A stretch of DNA of 64,000 nucleotides from Streptomyces sp. NBC_01235 (GCF_035989285.1 NZ_CP108513.1:6014001-6078000); one strand, 5' to 3'; positions 16,085-24,534 are shown, numbered from the stretch's first letter. Made by a program: numbers and translations. Notes: generated from the sequence alone by a model not told the origin.

Positions 16085-16121
16085 GGGGGGCACGGGGGCA
16101 CGGGGGCACGGGGCACGGGGG
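16085..16121 (+). other. Potential G-quadruplex
   Basis: Five G-runs of 6, 5, 5, 4 and 5 bases are separated by identical CAC loops on the plus strand. It lies 20-50 bp upstream of the SCO2400-type gene start, so on that gene's template or leader it may affect promoter opening. Confidence 0.6.
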
Positions 16122-16341
16122 TCCGGTGGTCGCACACGCTAACGAGTCGTTCGAAGGACTGTGTGCAGCCTGTGTGACGCTCCTGCACGGATCCCTCGCG
16201 GATCCCTTGAGGGGATGGAGCACAGGCCTGCGCGCACGCAAGGTCCGCGCCCCTCGGCGCACCTCCATGCGTCCATCTATGTGAACAGGAAACAAGTACG
16301 CGTCTATTGACGTGCTCAGGCCATGGCCCTAACTTCCGGGA

Positions 16342-16353
16342 GAAAGCGCTTTC
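16342..16353. promoter_or_regulatory. LacI-family operator GAAAGCGCTTTC
   Basis: A perfect 12-bp palindrome with the central CG typical of LacI-family operators sits 44 bp upstream of the secreted pectate-lyase-like gene. Sugar-responsive repression of a secreted polysaccharide-degrading enzyme is the expected use. No intact LacI gene lies in this window; a headless one is at 53983. Confidence 0.75.
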
Positions 16354-16396
16354 CAGCTCGGCCGACCCGCACTCGTCCCGTTCCTGGAGATGAACC

Positions 16397-17980
16397 ATGC
16401 AGCTGAGATCCGTCATGGCCTGCGTCAGCCTGGTGGCAGGCACGCTCGTCGCGCTCGCCGGCACCGCGCCCGCCCAGGCCGCCACCACCACCCGCTACGA
16501 GGCCGAGACCTCCCCGGCGGTCTGCACCGGCACCATCGACTCCGACTGGACCGGCTACTCCGGCAGCGGATTCTGCAACGGCACCAACTCGACCGGCGGA
16601 TACGCCCAGTTCACCGTGAACGCGGCAACGGCCGGCACGGCGACGCTGAACGTCCGCTTCGCCAACGGCACCACCGCCGCGCGCCCGGCCGCGCTCGTCG
16701 TCAACGGGACGACGGTGCAGACGCCGTCCTTCGAGGCCACCGGCGCCTGGTCGACCTGGGTCACCAAGACGCTGACCGTGTCGCTCAACGCGGGCAGCAA
16801 CACCATCCGTCTCAGCCCCACCACCGCGGACGGGCTGCCCAACGTCGACTACGTCGAGGCGACGACGGCCGACAGCACCACACCCCCGGCCGGCGGCGCG
16901 ATCTACGTCTCGCCGAGCGGCACGGACAGCGCGGCCGGCACCCAGTCCGCGCCGACCACCCTCACCTCGGCGATCAGCCGCGTCACCACGGGCGGGACGA
17001 TCTACCTGCGCGGCGGGACGTACGCGTACTCGTCGACGGTCACCATCCCGGCGACCAGCAGCGGCACGGCGAGCGCCCTGACCACCCTGTCCGCCTACCC
17101 GGGCGAGACGCCGGTGCTCAACTTCTCGGCGCAGAGCGAGAGTTCGTCCAACCGCGGGCTCCAGCTGTTCGGCTCGTACTGGCACGTCTACGGCCTCGTC
17201 GTCGAACGCGCCGGCGACAACGGGATCTACGTCGGCGGCAGCGACAACGTCATCGAGCGCACCATCACCCGCTACAACCGGGACACCGGGCTCCAGCTCG
17301 GCCGGATCGCCTCCAGCACCCCCGCCGCCCAGTGGCCGTCCGACAACCTCATCCTCTCCGCCGAGTCGCACGACAACGCCGACTCCGACGGCGAGGACGC
17401 CGACGGCTTCGCCGCGAAGCTCACCACCGGCACCGGGAACGTCTTCCGCTACGCCGTCTCCCACAACAACATCGACGACGGCTGGGACCTCTACACCAAG
17501 ACGGACACGGGCGCGATCGGCCCGGTGACCATCGAGGACTCGCTGTCCTACAACAACGGCACGCTCAGCGACGGCACCGTGAACTCCAACGGCGACCGCA
17601 ACGGCTACAAGCTCGGCGGCGACGACATCGCCGTCAACCACGTCGTACGGCGCAGCATCGCCTACCACAACGGCCATCACGGGTTCACCTACAACAGCAA
17701 CCCGGGCTCCATGGCCGTCTCGAACAACCTGAGCATCGACAACGCCGAGCGCAACTACTCCTGGGACGCCGGGACTTCGGTGTTCCGCAGCAACACCTCG
17801 TGCCGGTTCGGCGTGAGCGGGTCCAACGACAAGACCATCGGTGACGCCGACAGCACCAACCAGTTCTGGACCGGCACCAACGGCTCCCGCTGCGCCTCGT
17901 ACTCCGGGGCGCTGGCATGGTCCTTCGCCTCGGACGGGAAGCTCGTGGTGACGCTGGGGGGCAAGCAGGTGACGTTGTGA
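16397..17980 (+). CDS. Secreted CBM-PL9-type pectate lyase/right-handed beta-helix protein
   Basis: A protein of 527 residues. A signal peptide (about residues 1-29, cleavage after AQA) is followed by a CBM35/CBM6-like sugar-binding module (30-155: YEAETSPAV, GYAQFTVNA, PNVDYVEA). A short TPPAGG linker leads to a parallel beta-helix. The block DADGFAAKLTTGTGNVF then DDGWDLYTK matches family PL9, where the Lys of the DGFA-x-K segment is catalytic. The likely role is extracellular cleavage of pectate or a related polyuronide. A LacI-type operator is upstream and a bidirectional terminator is downstream. Confidence 0.85.
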   Translation: MQLRSVMACVSLVAGTLVALAGTAPAQAATTTRYEAETSPAVCTGTIDSDWTGYSGSGFCNGTNSTGGYAQFTVNAATAGTATLNVRFANGTTAARPAALVVNGTTVQTPSFEATGAWSTWVTKTLTVSLNAGSNTIRLSPTTADGLPNVDYVEATTADSTTPPAGGAIYVSPSGTDSAAGTQSAPTTLTSAISRVTTGGTIYLRGGTYAYSSTVTIPATSSGTASALTTLSAYPGETPVLNFSAQSESSSNRGLQLFGSYWHVYGLVVERAGDNGIYVGGSDNVIERTITRYNRDTGLQLGRIASSTPAAQWPSDNLILSAESHDNADSDGEDADGFAAKLTTGTGNVFRYAVSHNNIDDGWDLYTKTDTGAIGPVTIEDSLSYNNGTLSDGTVNSNGDRNGYKLGGDDIAVNHVVRRSIAYHNGHHGFTYNSNPGSMAVSNNLSIDNAERNYSWDAGTSVFRSNTSCRFGVSGSNDKTIGDADSTNQFWTGTNGSRCASYSGALAWSFASDGKLVVTLGGKQVTL

Positions 17981-18009
17981 CCGAGTGACCGACGGGGGGA
18001 CGTACGTGA

Positions 18010-18043
18010 GAAGGCCCGGGGCCGGCAGGCGACCCGGGTCTTC
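18010..18043. terminator. Bidirectional terminator between convergent genes
   Basis: An 11-bp stem (GAAGGCCCGGG against CCCGGGTCTTC, one G-U) with a 12-nt loop lies 30 bp after the lyase stop and 28 bp before the Rieske gene stop. Confidence 0.75.
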
Positions 18044-18070
18044 GTCACGTGGACGTGTCGTCGTCCTTCC

Positions 18071-19105
18071 TCACTCGGGCGGATAGAACTGGGCGTACCA
18101 GCGGCGCAGTTGCCTGATGCCCTTCTCGTGCGGGAGCAGGACCGGCCGGGGCTGGTGGATCTTGTGGTCCCAGATCCTGACCTCCTCGCGCACCTCGCCC
18201 AGGGCCTCCGCGCGGAAGACGAGCTTGAGCGCGGGCGTCAGGAACGGGGCCCGTGCCGGTTTGCGGAGGTAGTACAGCATCCGCAGCTCGCTGGTGCGGT
18301 CGTCGACGGGGGTGGAGAGGGCGACCGCGGTCACGGAGAGCGCCGGGCCGTGGGTGCGGACCACCATGACACCCGGGCCGTACATGAACGCGTCGAAGGT
18401 GTTGTCGATGTTCCAGCCGAGCACGCGCCGCCGGATCCGTCCGCGGACCTCGGCGAACGGACCGTCCACCTTCCAGTCCTGGACGGGGGGCTCGCTCTGC
18501 CCGTGGATGTGGTGGAAGTGGGACTCGTCGACGATGTTCTCCCGCATCTCCTGGACGTGGATGCGGGCCCGGCAGGTGTCGTCGACAGGGGAGGCGAAGT
18601 CCATGGACGTGGTCTCCGGGATGTCGGGGACCTCCCAGGAGGGCTCGGCGGAGGACTCGTCGGGGCCGGCGTACACGAAGACGAGTCCGCTGTGCTCGCG
18701 GACCAAGAAGCCGCCGAGGGCCACCTTGGGCGTGCGGACCGCGAACGGTGCCGTCACACACCGCCCGTCCGTCCCGAACCGCCATCCGTGGAAGGGGCAT
18801 TCCACGGTCCCGTCCACGACCTTCCCGCCGACGCCCAGATGCGCGCCGTAGTGCGGACAGTGCGCGTCCCGCACGGCGGCCCGCCCGTCGGCCCCGCGGA
18901 AGGCGATGAGCGCCCGCCCGAAGTAGTGCAGGCCGACGACCTTGCCCGGCTTCAGTTCGCGGCTGCGCAGGACGGCGTACCAGCCGTGCGGCACGGCCGG
19001 CATCGGATAGGCGTCGGCTCGGGGGTCGCGGGGGAGGGCGGCGAGGGGGTCGGTGTCCCCGCGCCGCCCTTTGGCCTTGTCATGGCTCCGACGGAGTAAA
19101 TCCAT
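18071..19105 (-). CDS. Rieske 2Fe-2S ring-hydroxylating oxygenase
   Basis: A protein of 344 residues. The Rieske domain has C83-P-H85 and C103-P-F-H106, ligating [2Fe-2S]. The catalytic domain has N190-x2-D193-x2-H196-x4-H201 (NIVDESHFHHIH), the mononuclear iron site. The overall plan resembles KshA/cholesterol 7-desaturase-like monooxygenases acting on steroids or hopanoid-like rings; the substrate is not determined. No reductase or ferredoxin gene is adjacent, so electrons must come from elsewhere. A broken copy of its 5' end lies about 1 kb upstream. Confidence 0.9.
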   Translation of the reverse strand: MDLLRRSHDKAKGRRGDTDPLAALPRDPRADAYPMPAVPHGWYAVLRSRELKPGKVVGLHYFGRALIAFRGADGRAAVRDAHCPHYGAHLGVGGKVVDGTVECPFHGWRFGTDGRCVTAPFAVRTPKVALGGFLVREHSGLVFVYAGPDESSAEPSWEVPDIPETTSMDFASPVDDTCRARIHVQEMRENIVDESHFHHIHGQSEPPVQDWKVDGPFAEVRGRIRRRVLGWNIDNTFDAFMYGPGVMVVRTHGPALSVTAVALSTPVDDRTSELRMLYYLRKPARAPFLTPALKLVFRAEALGEVREEVRIWDHKIHQPRPVLLPHEKGIRQLRRWYAQFYPPE

Positions 19106-19114
19106 GCGGTGATG

Positions 19115-19762
19115 TTAGAGGTTCTGGTGCGAGTCCTGAGTGGTGGTGTTGGTTGTTCCCTGGCTGTGGAACGTGTTGTTCGTGTCGCTGTTGTACGTCG
19201 GCAGGACGTGGCTGAGGGTGAGGTCGATGGGCAGGAGCGAGCCGTTCCCGGTGCCGCCGCCGTTTCCGCCGCGGTCGCCGCCGGTGACAGGGGTCGGATC
19301 GCTCGCCCTGGCGCTGAGGCCGCCTCCTGCCTGTTCGACGACGGTGGCGGTGTTGGTGACGGTGCAGGGAGCGTCTTCGGCCACGTTGACGACGATCTCC
19401 ACCGTGTAGAGGGAATCGGGAGGCAGGTCGGTGGTACAGGTGACCACTGTGAACGTGGCGTCCCTGCTACAGGTGCCGAAGTCCCCGTTGGAGTTGAAAG
19501 AGGCGACCGTGAGGCCCTGGGGCAGGGCGTCGGTCATCACCGTCGTGCCGATGGCCTCGGTCTCATCGGTATTGCTGACCGTGATCTGGTAGGTCCCCTG
19601 CCCGCCTCGGGCGAAGTCCCCCGTGTGGGCCTTCGAGATGTTCAGATTGCCCTGGGCGTACGCGGGCGTGGTCCCGATGCCGAGCGGCAGGGCGACGCTC
19701 AGCGTCAGAACGGTGGCGGCGGCGGACGCGCGCCGCCTCAAGGTGTGCGTGGGCCAGGCCAA
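19115..19762 (-). CDS. Secreted DUF11-type repeat-domain protein
   Basis: A protein of 215 residues. The TTG start at 19762 is preceded by AGGAGG at 7 nt. The signal peptide (basic TLRRR, hydrophobic core, cleavage near AYA-QG) leads to a DUF11/Ig-like domain (LNISKAHTGDFARGGQGTYQ, TVSNTDETEAIGTTVMTDAL, VTNTATVVEQAGG). The tail is Gly/Asn/Thr-rich (NNTFHSQGTTNTTTQ). It has no sorting signal, so it is probably secreted or loosely bound to the wall. It sits between the Rieske gene and its broken copy. Confidence 0.8.
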   Translation of the reverse strand: MAWPTHTLRRRASAAATVLTLSVALPLGIGTTPAYAQGNLNISKAHTGDFARGGQGTYQITVSNTDETEAIGTTVMTDALPQGLTVASFNSNGDFGTCSRDATFTVVTCTTDLPPDSLYTVEIVVNVAEDAPCTVTNTATVVEQAGGGLSARASDPTPVTGGDRGGNGGGTGNGSLLPIDLTLSHVLPTYNSDTNNTFHSQGTTNTTTQDSHQNL

Positions 19763-19974
19763 GGTCGGGTCCTCCTGTTGTGCGACGGTCGTGCCGGGGC
19801 GCCCACGACGCGCACGTGACGCATGCCGGACACCTGCACTGACAACAAAGGACGCCGGGAGGACCGGCTCAAGGGGCGCCGCGCCGATTTCACCCGATCG
19901 CCAGGGAAGCCCGGCGCGAGGGGCGGCGGGCCCGGGTGAAGGCGACGTCGGCCTCCCGCAGGGCGCGTTCGCGG

Positions 19975-20163
19975 AACGGAAGGCGATGAGCGCCCGCCCG
20001 AAGTGGTGCAGGCCGACGATCCTGCCCGGCCGCAGCTCACGGCCCCGGAGCACGGCGTACACCCGTACGGGACGGCGGGCATCGGATACGCGTCGGCTCG
20101 CGGATCCCGCCCGAGGGCGAGCCCGGGAGGGAGTGGTCGTGGCCGTGGTCGCGTGCTCGTCAT
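19975..20163 (-). pseudogene. Broken 5' copy of the Rieske oxygenase gene
   Basis: Minus-strand DPRADAYPMPAVPYG matches residues 27-41 of the Rieske protein. A one-base deletion near 20063 then moves the match to another frame (YAVLRGRELRPGRIVGLHHF, GRALIAFR), after which homology ends at about 19975. The start region (GTCATGGCTCCGACG) is shared too. The frame then runs into unrelated sequence (ERALREADVAFTRARR, stop near 19891). It is a partial duplication of the gene at 18071-19105 that decayed. Confidence 0.85.
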
Positions 20164-20218
20164 GGCTCCGACGTAATGGAAGGCGCCGATGCCAGTGGGC
20201 CTAAGAGAGCCCGGCGGT

Positions 20219-20294
20219 AGGCGTCACTTGAGTCTTCTGGTGGTGGGTAGGTGTCCCAGCGGTAGCGCGGCGGACACGCGTGCGGAGCGTGACG
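20219..20294 (-). mobile_element. IS remnant (3' end of an IS5-like transposase)
   Basis: About 75 bp match the end of the element at 21638: both start AGGCGTCACT and share CCCAGCGGTAG and TGCGGAGCGTGACG in order. Nothing of the transposase beyond this remains. With the copy at 21638-22502, it brackets the SDR/MerR pair. Confidence 0.75.
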
Positions 20295-20375
20295 AGTACG
20301 CATGGCCGCGCCCGGCTGATCCGTAGATCCTCGAACGTCGGCTGAAGCCTGGCCGGGCGGGCGGCTGCTGAAGGG

Positions 20376-21086
20376 TCAGGCGGCGGGAACCGCCTGCGGA
20401 TAGAGCACGCTCGGGTCGGCGGACAGGGCCGCCTTGAGCTGGACGCAGTTGTTGTCGGCGAGGATCTCCATCTTCCCGGCCTCGATACCGTCGAGGCCGG
20501 CGCGCACGACATCGGCGGGGTCGTTCTTCTCCACGTCCCACCCGGCCATCATGTCGGTGTCGGTGCTGGCCAGGTGCAGGCCCGTCACCGCGGTTCCCTG
20601 GCCCGCGAGTTCGAGGCGGATGCCGTTGGTGAGGCTCCACGCCGCCGCCTTCGCCGCGCTGTAGGCGTTGGCCCCGTCGTAGGCGAGCCAGGACATCGCC
20701 GACAGGACGTTGAGGATGGCCCCGCCGCCATTGGCGGCCAGGACGGGGGTGAACGCCCGGACCACGTTGAGGGTGCCGAAGTAGTTGGTGTCCATCTCCA
20801 GCCGGATCTTCTCGGGGTCCCCGGTGACGAGGTTCTGCTGGGTGAAGACGCCGGCATTGTTGATCAAGAGGGTGACGTCCGAGGCCGCGCCCGCCGCAGC
20901 GGCGACCGAAGCCGGATCGGTGATGTCGAGCCGCAGTACTTCCGCACCGGGGAGGTCGACGAGGCGGGGGGTGCGCGCGGTCGCGTAGACCTTGGTGGCG
21001 CCCCGGTGCAGGAGTTGTTGGGCGAAGTGCCTGCCGATGCCGCGGTTGGCGCCGGTGACGAGGGCGACGGAACCGGTGATCTTCAT
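20376..21086 (-). CDS. Short-chain dehydrogenase (SDR), MerR-controlled
   Basis: A protein of 236 residues. TGANRGIG Rossmann motif, NNAG at LLINNAGVF, catalytic Ser in LSAMSWLAY and Y-x-x-x-K in YSAAKAAA. RBS AGGAGA lies 7 nt before the ATG. It diverges from a MerR regulator with a 16-bp palindrome between them, the usual layout of a MerR-induced oxidoreductase. The substrate is unknown. IS remnants lie on both sides of the pair. Confidence 0.9.
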   Translation of the reverse strand: MKITGSVALVTGANRGIGRHFAQQLLHRGATKVYATARTPRLVDLPGAEVLRLDITDPASVAAAAGAASDVTLLINNAGVFTQQNLVTGDPEKIRLEMDTNYFGTLNVVRAFTPVLAANGGGAILNVLSAMSWLAYDGANAYSAAKAAAWSLTNGIRLELAGQGTAVTGLHLASTDTDMMAGWDVEKNDPADVVRAGLDGIEAGKMEILADNNCVQLKAALSADPSVLYPQAVPAA

Positions 21087-21149
21087 GGGGAGTCTCCTGG
21101 CAGTGGTGAGGTGATTCCTGTCCGGGCTGTTCGCGGGCTACGCTAGAAC

Positions 21150-21165
21150 CTGACGTTGACGTCAG
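21150..21165. promoter_or_regulatory. MerR-type operator in SDR/MerR divergent promoter
   Basis: CTGACGT-TG-ACGTCAG is a perfect palindrome (7-bp arms). On the SDR strand it lies between TTGCCT and TAGCGT with a long spacer of 19-20 bp, the geometry MerR activators act on. Confidence 0.7.
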
Positions 21166-21176
21166 AGGCAAGAAAT

Positions 21177-21190
21177 GTGATCCAGGTCAT
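21177..21190. promoter_or_regulatory. Imperfect Crp-like box
   Basis: GTGATCCAGGTCAT is one base short of GTGA-N6-TCAC and sits directly upstream of the MerR start. It is weaker than the other boxes in this window. Confidence 0.3.
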
Positions 21191-21203
21191 CGAGGGGGCG
21201 TTG

Positions 21204-21572
21204 ATGCGCATCGGTGAGCTGGCCTCAAGGGTGGGCGTGAGCGTGCGGGCACTGCGCTACTACGAAGAGCAGGACCTGCTGGCCTCGGTGCGCAGCCCCA
21301 GCGGCCAGCGGCAGTACCCGGACAGCGCGGTCGACCGCGTCCAGCTGATTCAGCAGCTGTACTCCGCAGGGCTGTCGAGCAGGGCGATCGTGGAACTGCT
21401 GCCGTGTGTCGAGACCGGTGACGTGACCCCCGAGCTGCTCGACCGGCTGTCGGCCGAGCGGGGCCGCATCGATGCGCAGGTCAGCACCCTGGTGAAAACC
21501 CGGGACCGGCTCGACGCCATCATCACCACGGCTGCCACAGCCAGGAGCGCGGGCCGGCCCTGCCCTCGTTGA
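21204..21572 (+). CDS. MerR-family transcriptional regulator
   Basis: A protein of 122 residues. It opens with MRIGELASRVGVSVRALRYY then EEQDLLASVRSPSGQRQYP, the winged HTH of MerR proteins. A dimerisation coiled coil (about 80-112) follows. The short C-terminus lacks metal-ligand Cys residues of the metal sensors, so it probably senses an organic ligand or redox signal. ATG 21204 has GAGGGGG upstream; TTG 21201 and the farther start at 21156 are less likely. Confidence 0.9.
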   Translation: MRIGELASRVGVSVRALRYYEEQDLLASVRSPSGQRQYPDSAVDRVQLIQQLYSAGLSSRAIVELLPCVETGDVTPELLDRLSAERGRIDAQVSTLVKTRDRLDAIITTAATARSAGRPCPR

Positions 21573-21642
21573 GCAGCGCGCCTTCCCCAGGCGTGCGGCA
21601 GTGCTTGTCCGCCCGACGCAGACGGACGCCCGTCAGCAGGCG

Positions 21643-22502
21643 TCACTCGAGTCTCTTGGCGGTGGACCGTCCGTCCCAGCGGTAGAGCGGGGTCGCGCGG
21701 CGGATGAGCATGCGGAGCGTGACGATTGCGGCGGACAGGTAGAGGTAGAAGTCCACAACGCACTGGCGCTTCTCGGTGCAGCGGCGGAGCTTGCCGAAGC
21801 CGTTCATCCATGCGTGGCTCCGCTCCACGACCCACCTCTTGCCGGCCTGGATCGGTGCGGGCACGCCCTTGCGGGCGATCTCGCCGGTGAAGCCCAGTTC
21901 CTCGAGCGCGGCCCGGGTCTTGTCACTGTCGTAGCCCGGTCTAAGTTGACGTTGACCTGCTCGGGAAACACACCGACCTGCTTCTTCGCGGCCTCCAGGG
22001 TGGGCACGAGCAGCGGGGAGTCATGACGGTTGGCCCCGGCCGAGACGAGACCGATCGGGACGCCGCGGGCTTCGGTGGCCACTGAGCGTTTCAGGCCCTG
22101 CTTGCCCCGGTCGACCGGGGAGCGTCCGGCTCTCTCGCCGCCGCAGGGAGCCTTGGTGATGCACCCGTCGACGGACAGCTCATGGAGTTGGAGGCCGATC
22201 ATGCGGTCGTACGCCTGCAGGGCCAGCCCGTGGACCTGCTCGGCCATGCCCAGCTGTGACCAGTACTTGACGCGGCGTCGGATGGTGCGGTCGGAGCACT
22301 GGCGGTCGGCGATCCGCCCGTATCCGGAGCCGTGCACCAGGGAGGCGATGACGCGCTCGAAGACAATCCGGTCCGGGATGCGCGGGTTGTGGCAGCCGAG
22401 CGGATGGGTATCGACATGCTCGGGCAGCAGCGCTGCGAACTGGTCCCACAGGGGTTCGAGCAGGCATGATGGCAGGACAGGCAGCAGTCCTCCGGTGATC
22501 AC
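21643..22502 (-). pseudogene. IS5-like transposase gene with frameshift
   Basis: The 5' part (PDRIVFERVIASLVHGSGYG, QLHELSVDGCITKAPCGGER, VPIGLVSAGANRHDSPLL) is an IS5-family DDE transposase with the first Asp in VDG. Near 21937 a single G is missing (GAC CGG GCT AC where GAC CGG GGC TAC is expected). The rest, including DSDKTRAALEELGFTGEI and VVERSHAWMNGFGKLRRC (the E of DDE), lies in the next frame and ends at 21643. No slippery run is seen, so this looks like a mutation, not programmed frameshifting. The second Asp falls at the break. Confidence 0.85.
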
Positions 22503-22594
22503 CGAGCGTCAAGAACTCCATGATCACCCAGGCTCGTGCCTGTCTTGCCTCCGGGTCGTCACACGGCCATTCGCCACACCTACCGCCGGGCTCT

Positions 22595-23374
22595 CTAAGA
22601 TCCTTCCGGTTCGGCCGGTTCGGCCGGTTCGGCCGGTTCGGCCGGTTCGGCCGGTTCGGCCGGTTCGGCCGGTTCGGCCGGTTCGGCCGGTTCGGCCGGT
22701 GGGGCGGTCAAGTCGGCGGTCAGGACGGCCAGTTCGGCGGCGAAGAGTTCTGCCGGGTCGAAGCCCATGCCGGTGAAGTGGCCCGCGAGTTCGAGGGACA
22801 GGGCGCCGTGCAGGCGGGTCCAGAGGGTCAGGGCGCGGTGCAGGGTGGCGGGCGGGGCGGGGTGGCCGTCCGCCCATTGTCGGCCGAGGCCTTCCAGCCG
22901 CGCGGCGAACGGGAGTGCCGGGCCGTCGGACGGGACGTCGGTGCAGGCGTCGAGCAGGGACGTCATGATCTCGGACGCGATCACGGTGACGTCGTCGGGT
23001 GCGTGGTAGCCGGGGACGGGCGTGCCGTAGACGAGGAAGTACCGGTGCGGGTCGTCCAGGGCCCAGGCGCGCAGGGCGTGCGCCAGGCCTGACAGGCCCG
23101 CGCCGGAGTCCGCGGTCGCTCGGAAGGTGTCGGCGAGGCTTCGGTACGCGTCCCGGATGAGCTCGGTGATCAGTTCGTCGCGGCCGGCGAAGTAGCGGTA
23201 CAGCGCAGGGCCGCTCATGCCCATCTTCTTGGCGATCGCGTTGAGGGAGAGCGCGGACGCCCCCGCCGTGGCGATCTGCTCCCACGCGCGCTGCTTGATC
23301 TCCGCACGCACCTGGGCGCGGTAGCGCTCGCGCGGGGTCTTCGTGTCGTCGTCGGCGGCTCCCGGCATGGTCAT
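22595..23374 (-). CDS. TetR-family regulator with (Pro-Ala-Glu)n tail
   Basis: A protein of 259 residues. The N-terminal HTH is AWEQIATAGASALSLNAIAK then KMGMSGPALYRYFAGRDELI. A TetR_C-like ligand domain follows (DPHRYFLVYGTPVPGY). The last 30 residues are PAE repeats encoded by a 9-bp tandem array. It diverges from a zinc-type oxidoreductase gene and most likely represses it. The tail is not part of the family fold and its length probably varies between strains. Confidence 0.9.
   Translation of the reverse strand: MTMPGAADDDTKTPRERYRAQVRAEIKQRAWEQIATAGASALSLNAIAKKMGMSGPALYRYFAGRDELITELIRDAYRSLADTFRATADSGAGLSGLAHALRAWALDDPHRYFLVYGTPVPGYHAPDDVTVIASEIMTSLLDACTDVPSDGPALPFAARLEGLGRQWADGHPAPPATLHRALTLWTRLHGALSLELAGHFTGMGFDPAELFAAELAVLTADLTAPPAEPAEPAEPAEPAEPAEPAEPAEPAEPAEPEGS
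22607..22700. repeat. 9-bp tandem repeat (GGTTCGGCC), about 10 copies
   Basis: Units are identical throughout, which implies recent expansion. The array lies inside the 3' end of the TetR gene and encodes Pro-Ala-Glu repeats. Confidence 0.95.
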
Positions 23375-23398
23375 GGTTAGAGGTTATCACTGAAGTTA

Positions 23399-23427
23399 TT
23401 GACAGTTGCTCTCTCGCTGAGTTACAA
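23399..23427 (+). promoter_or_regulatory. Promoter of the zinc-type oxidoreductase gene
   Basis: TTGACA (23399-23404) and TTACAA (23422-23427) are separated by 17 bp. The palindrome AGTT-AC-AACT (23420-23429) overlaps the -10 region and is a possible TetR site. The whole 105-bp divergent gap is AT-rich for this genome and repeats CTGAAGT twice. Confidence 0.6.
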
Positions 23428-23479
23428 CTTCTAACGAACACGAGAGCTGATAGCTGAAGTAACTCGAGCGGAGGTAGTC

Positions 23480-24511
23480 ATGAACACCGAAGGACTCGTC
23501 GAGGTCGTCCTGCCGGGCAAGGTCGAGCCGGAAGGGCTGCGGATCAGGCACGGAGCCGTCCCCGCGCCGGGCCCCGGACAGGTGCTGATCCGGATGGAGG
23601 CGACCGGGGTCTCCTTCGCCGAGCAGCAGATGCGCCGCGGCCGGTACTACGACCAGCCGCCGTTCCCCTTCGTGCCCGGCTACGACCTGGTCGGCACGGT
23701 GCAGGCGACCGGCGAGGGCGTCGAGCCGGGCCTGGCCGGCACCCGGGTGGCCGCGCTGGTCAAGGTCGGCGGCTGGGCCAGCCACGTGCTCGTCGACGCG
23801 GCCGACGCGGTGCCGGTGCCCGACGGGGTCGACCCGGCGGAGGCGGAGACCCTCGTCGTCAACGGCATCACCGCCTGGCAGATGCTGCACCGCAAGGCGC
23901 GGATCCAGGCCGGGCAGACCATCGTGGTGCACGGCGCCAACGGCGGCGTCGGCTCGGTCCTGGTCCAGCTGGCGCAGGCCGCCGGCGTGCGGGTGATCGG
24001 CACGGCGTCCGCCCGCCACCACGACGCCCTGCGGCACCAGGGAGTGATCCCCGTCGACTACCGCACCGGGGACCTGGCCGCACGCATCCGCGCCCTCGCC
24101 CCCGCCGGTGTGGACGCCGTCTTCGACCACGTCGGCGGCCGGGGCATTGTCGACTCCTGGAGCCTCCTCGCCCCCGGCGGCACGCTCGTCTCGTACGGCA
24201 CCGCCTCCACACGGGACGACGAGGGCTCCAAGCAGTGGCCCGTGCTGAAACTGCTCGGCCGGCTGTGGCTGTGGAACGCGCTGCCGGGCCGCCGCCGCGC
24301 CTACTTCTTCAACGTCTGGGCGGGCCGCGCCCTGGCCCCGAACCGCTTCCGGGCCCGCCTGCGCACCGACCTGACCGAGCTCTTCGCTGCCCTCCAGCGC
24401 GGTGAGGTGACCCCTCGGATCGCCGCCCGCCTCCCGCTCGCCGACGTCGCCGACGCCCTGCGCCTGGCCGAGTCCGGCACGGTCGCGGGCAAGGTCGTCC
24501 TCAATCCCTAG
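23480..24511 (+). CDS. Medium-chain (quinone/zinc-type) oxidoreductase
   Basis: A protein of 343 residues. GroES-like N-terminal fold, PFVPGYDLVGTVQATGEGVE, then the NADPH-binding HGANGGVGSVLVQLAQAAGV. No structural-zinc Cys cluster is visible, so it belongs with quinone oxidoreductase-type members, not alcohol dehydrogenases. RBS GGAGG lies 5 nt before the ATG. It is divergent from and probably repressed by the TetR at 22595. Confidence 0.9.
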   Translation: MNTEGLVEVVLPGKVEPEGLRIRHGAVPAPGPGQVLIRMEATGVSFAEQQMRRGRYYDQPPFPFVPGYDLVGTVQATGEGVEPGLAGTRVAALVKVGGWASHVLVDAADAVPVPDGVDPAEAETLVVNGITAWQMLHRKARIQAGQTIVVHGANGGVGSVLVQLAQAAGVRVIGTASARHHDALRHQGVIPVDYRTGDLAARIRALAPAGVDAVFDHVGGRGIVDSWSLLAPGGTLVSYGTASTRDDEGSKQWPVLKLLGRLWLWNALPGRRRAYFFNVWAGRALAPNRFRARLRTDLTELFAALQRGEVTPRIAARLPLADVADALRLAESGTVAGKVVLNP

Positions 24512-24534
24512 ACGACGGCGCATCCGATGCGCCG

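Noticed and set aside
21930..21945. Programmed frameshift in the IS5-like transposase
   Set aside because: No slippery A/G run or following stem was seen; a single missing G explains the break.
22607..22700. CRISPR-like array
   Set aside because: Units are directly adjacent 9-mers with no spacers; it is a simple tandem repeat inside a gene.
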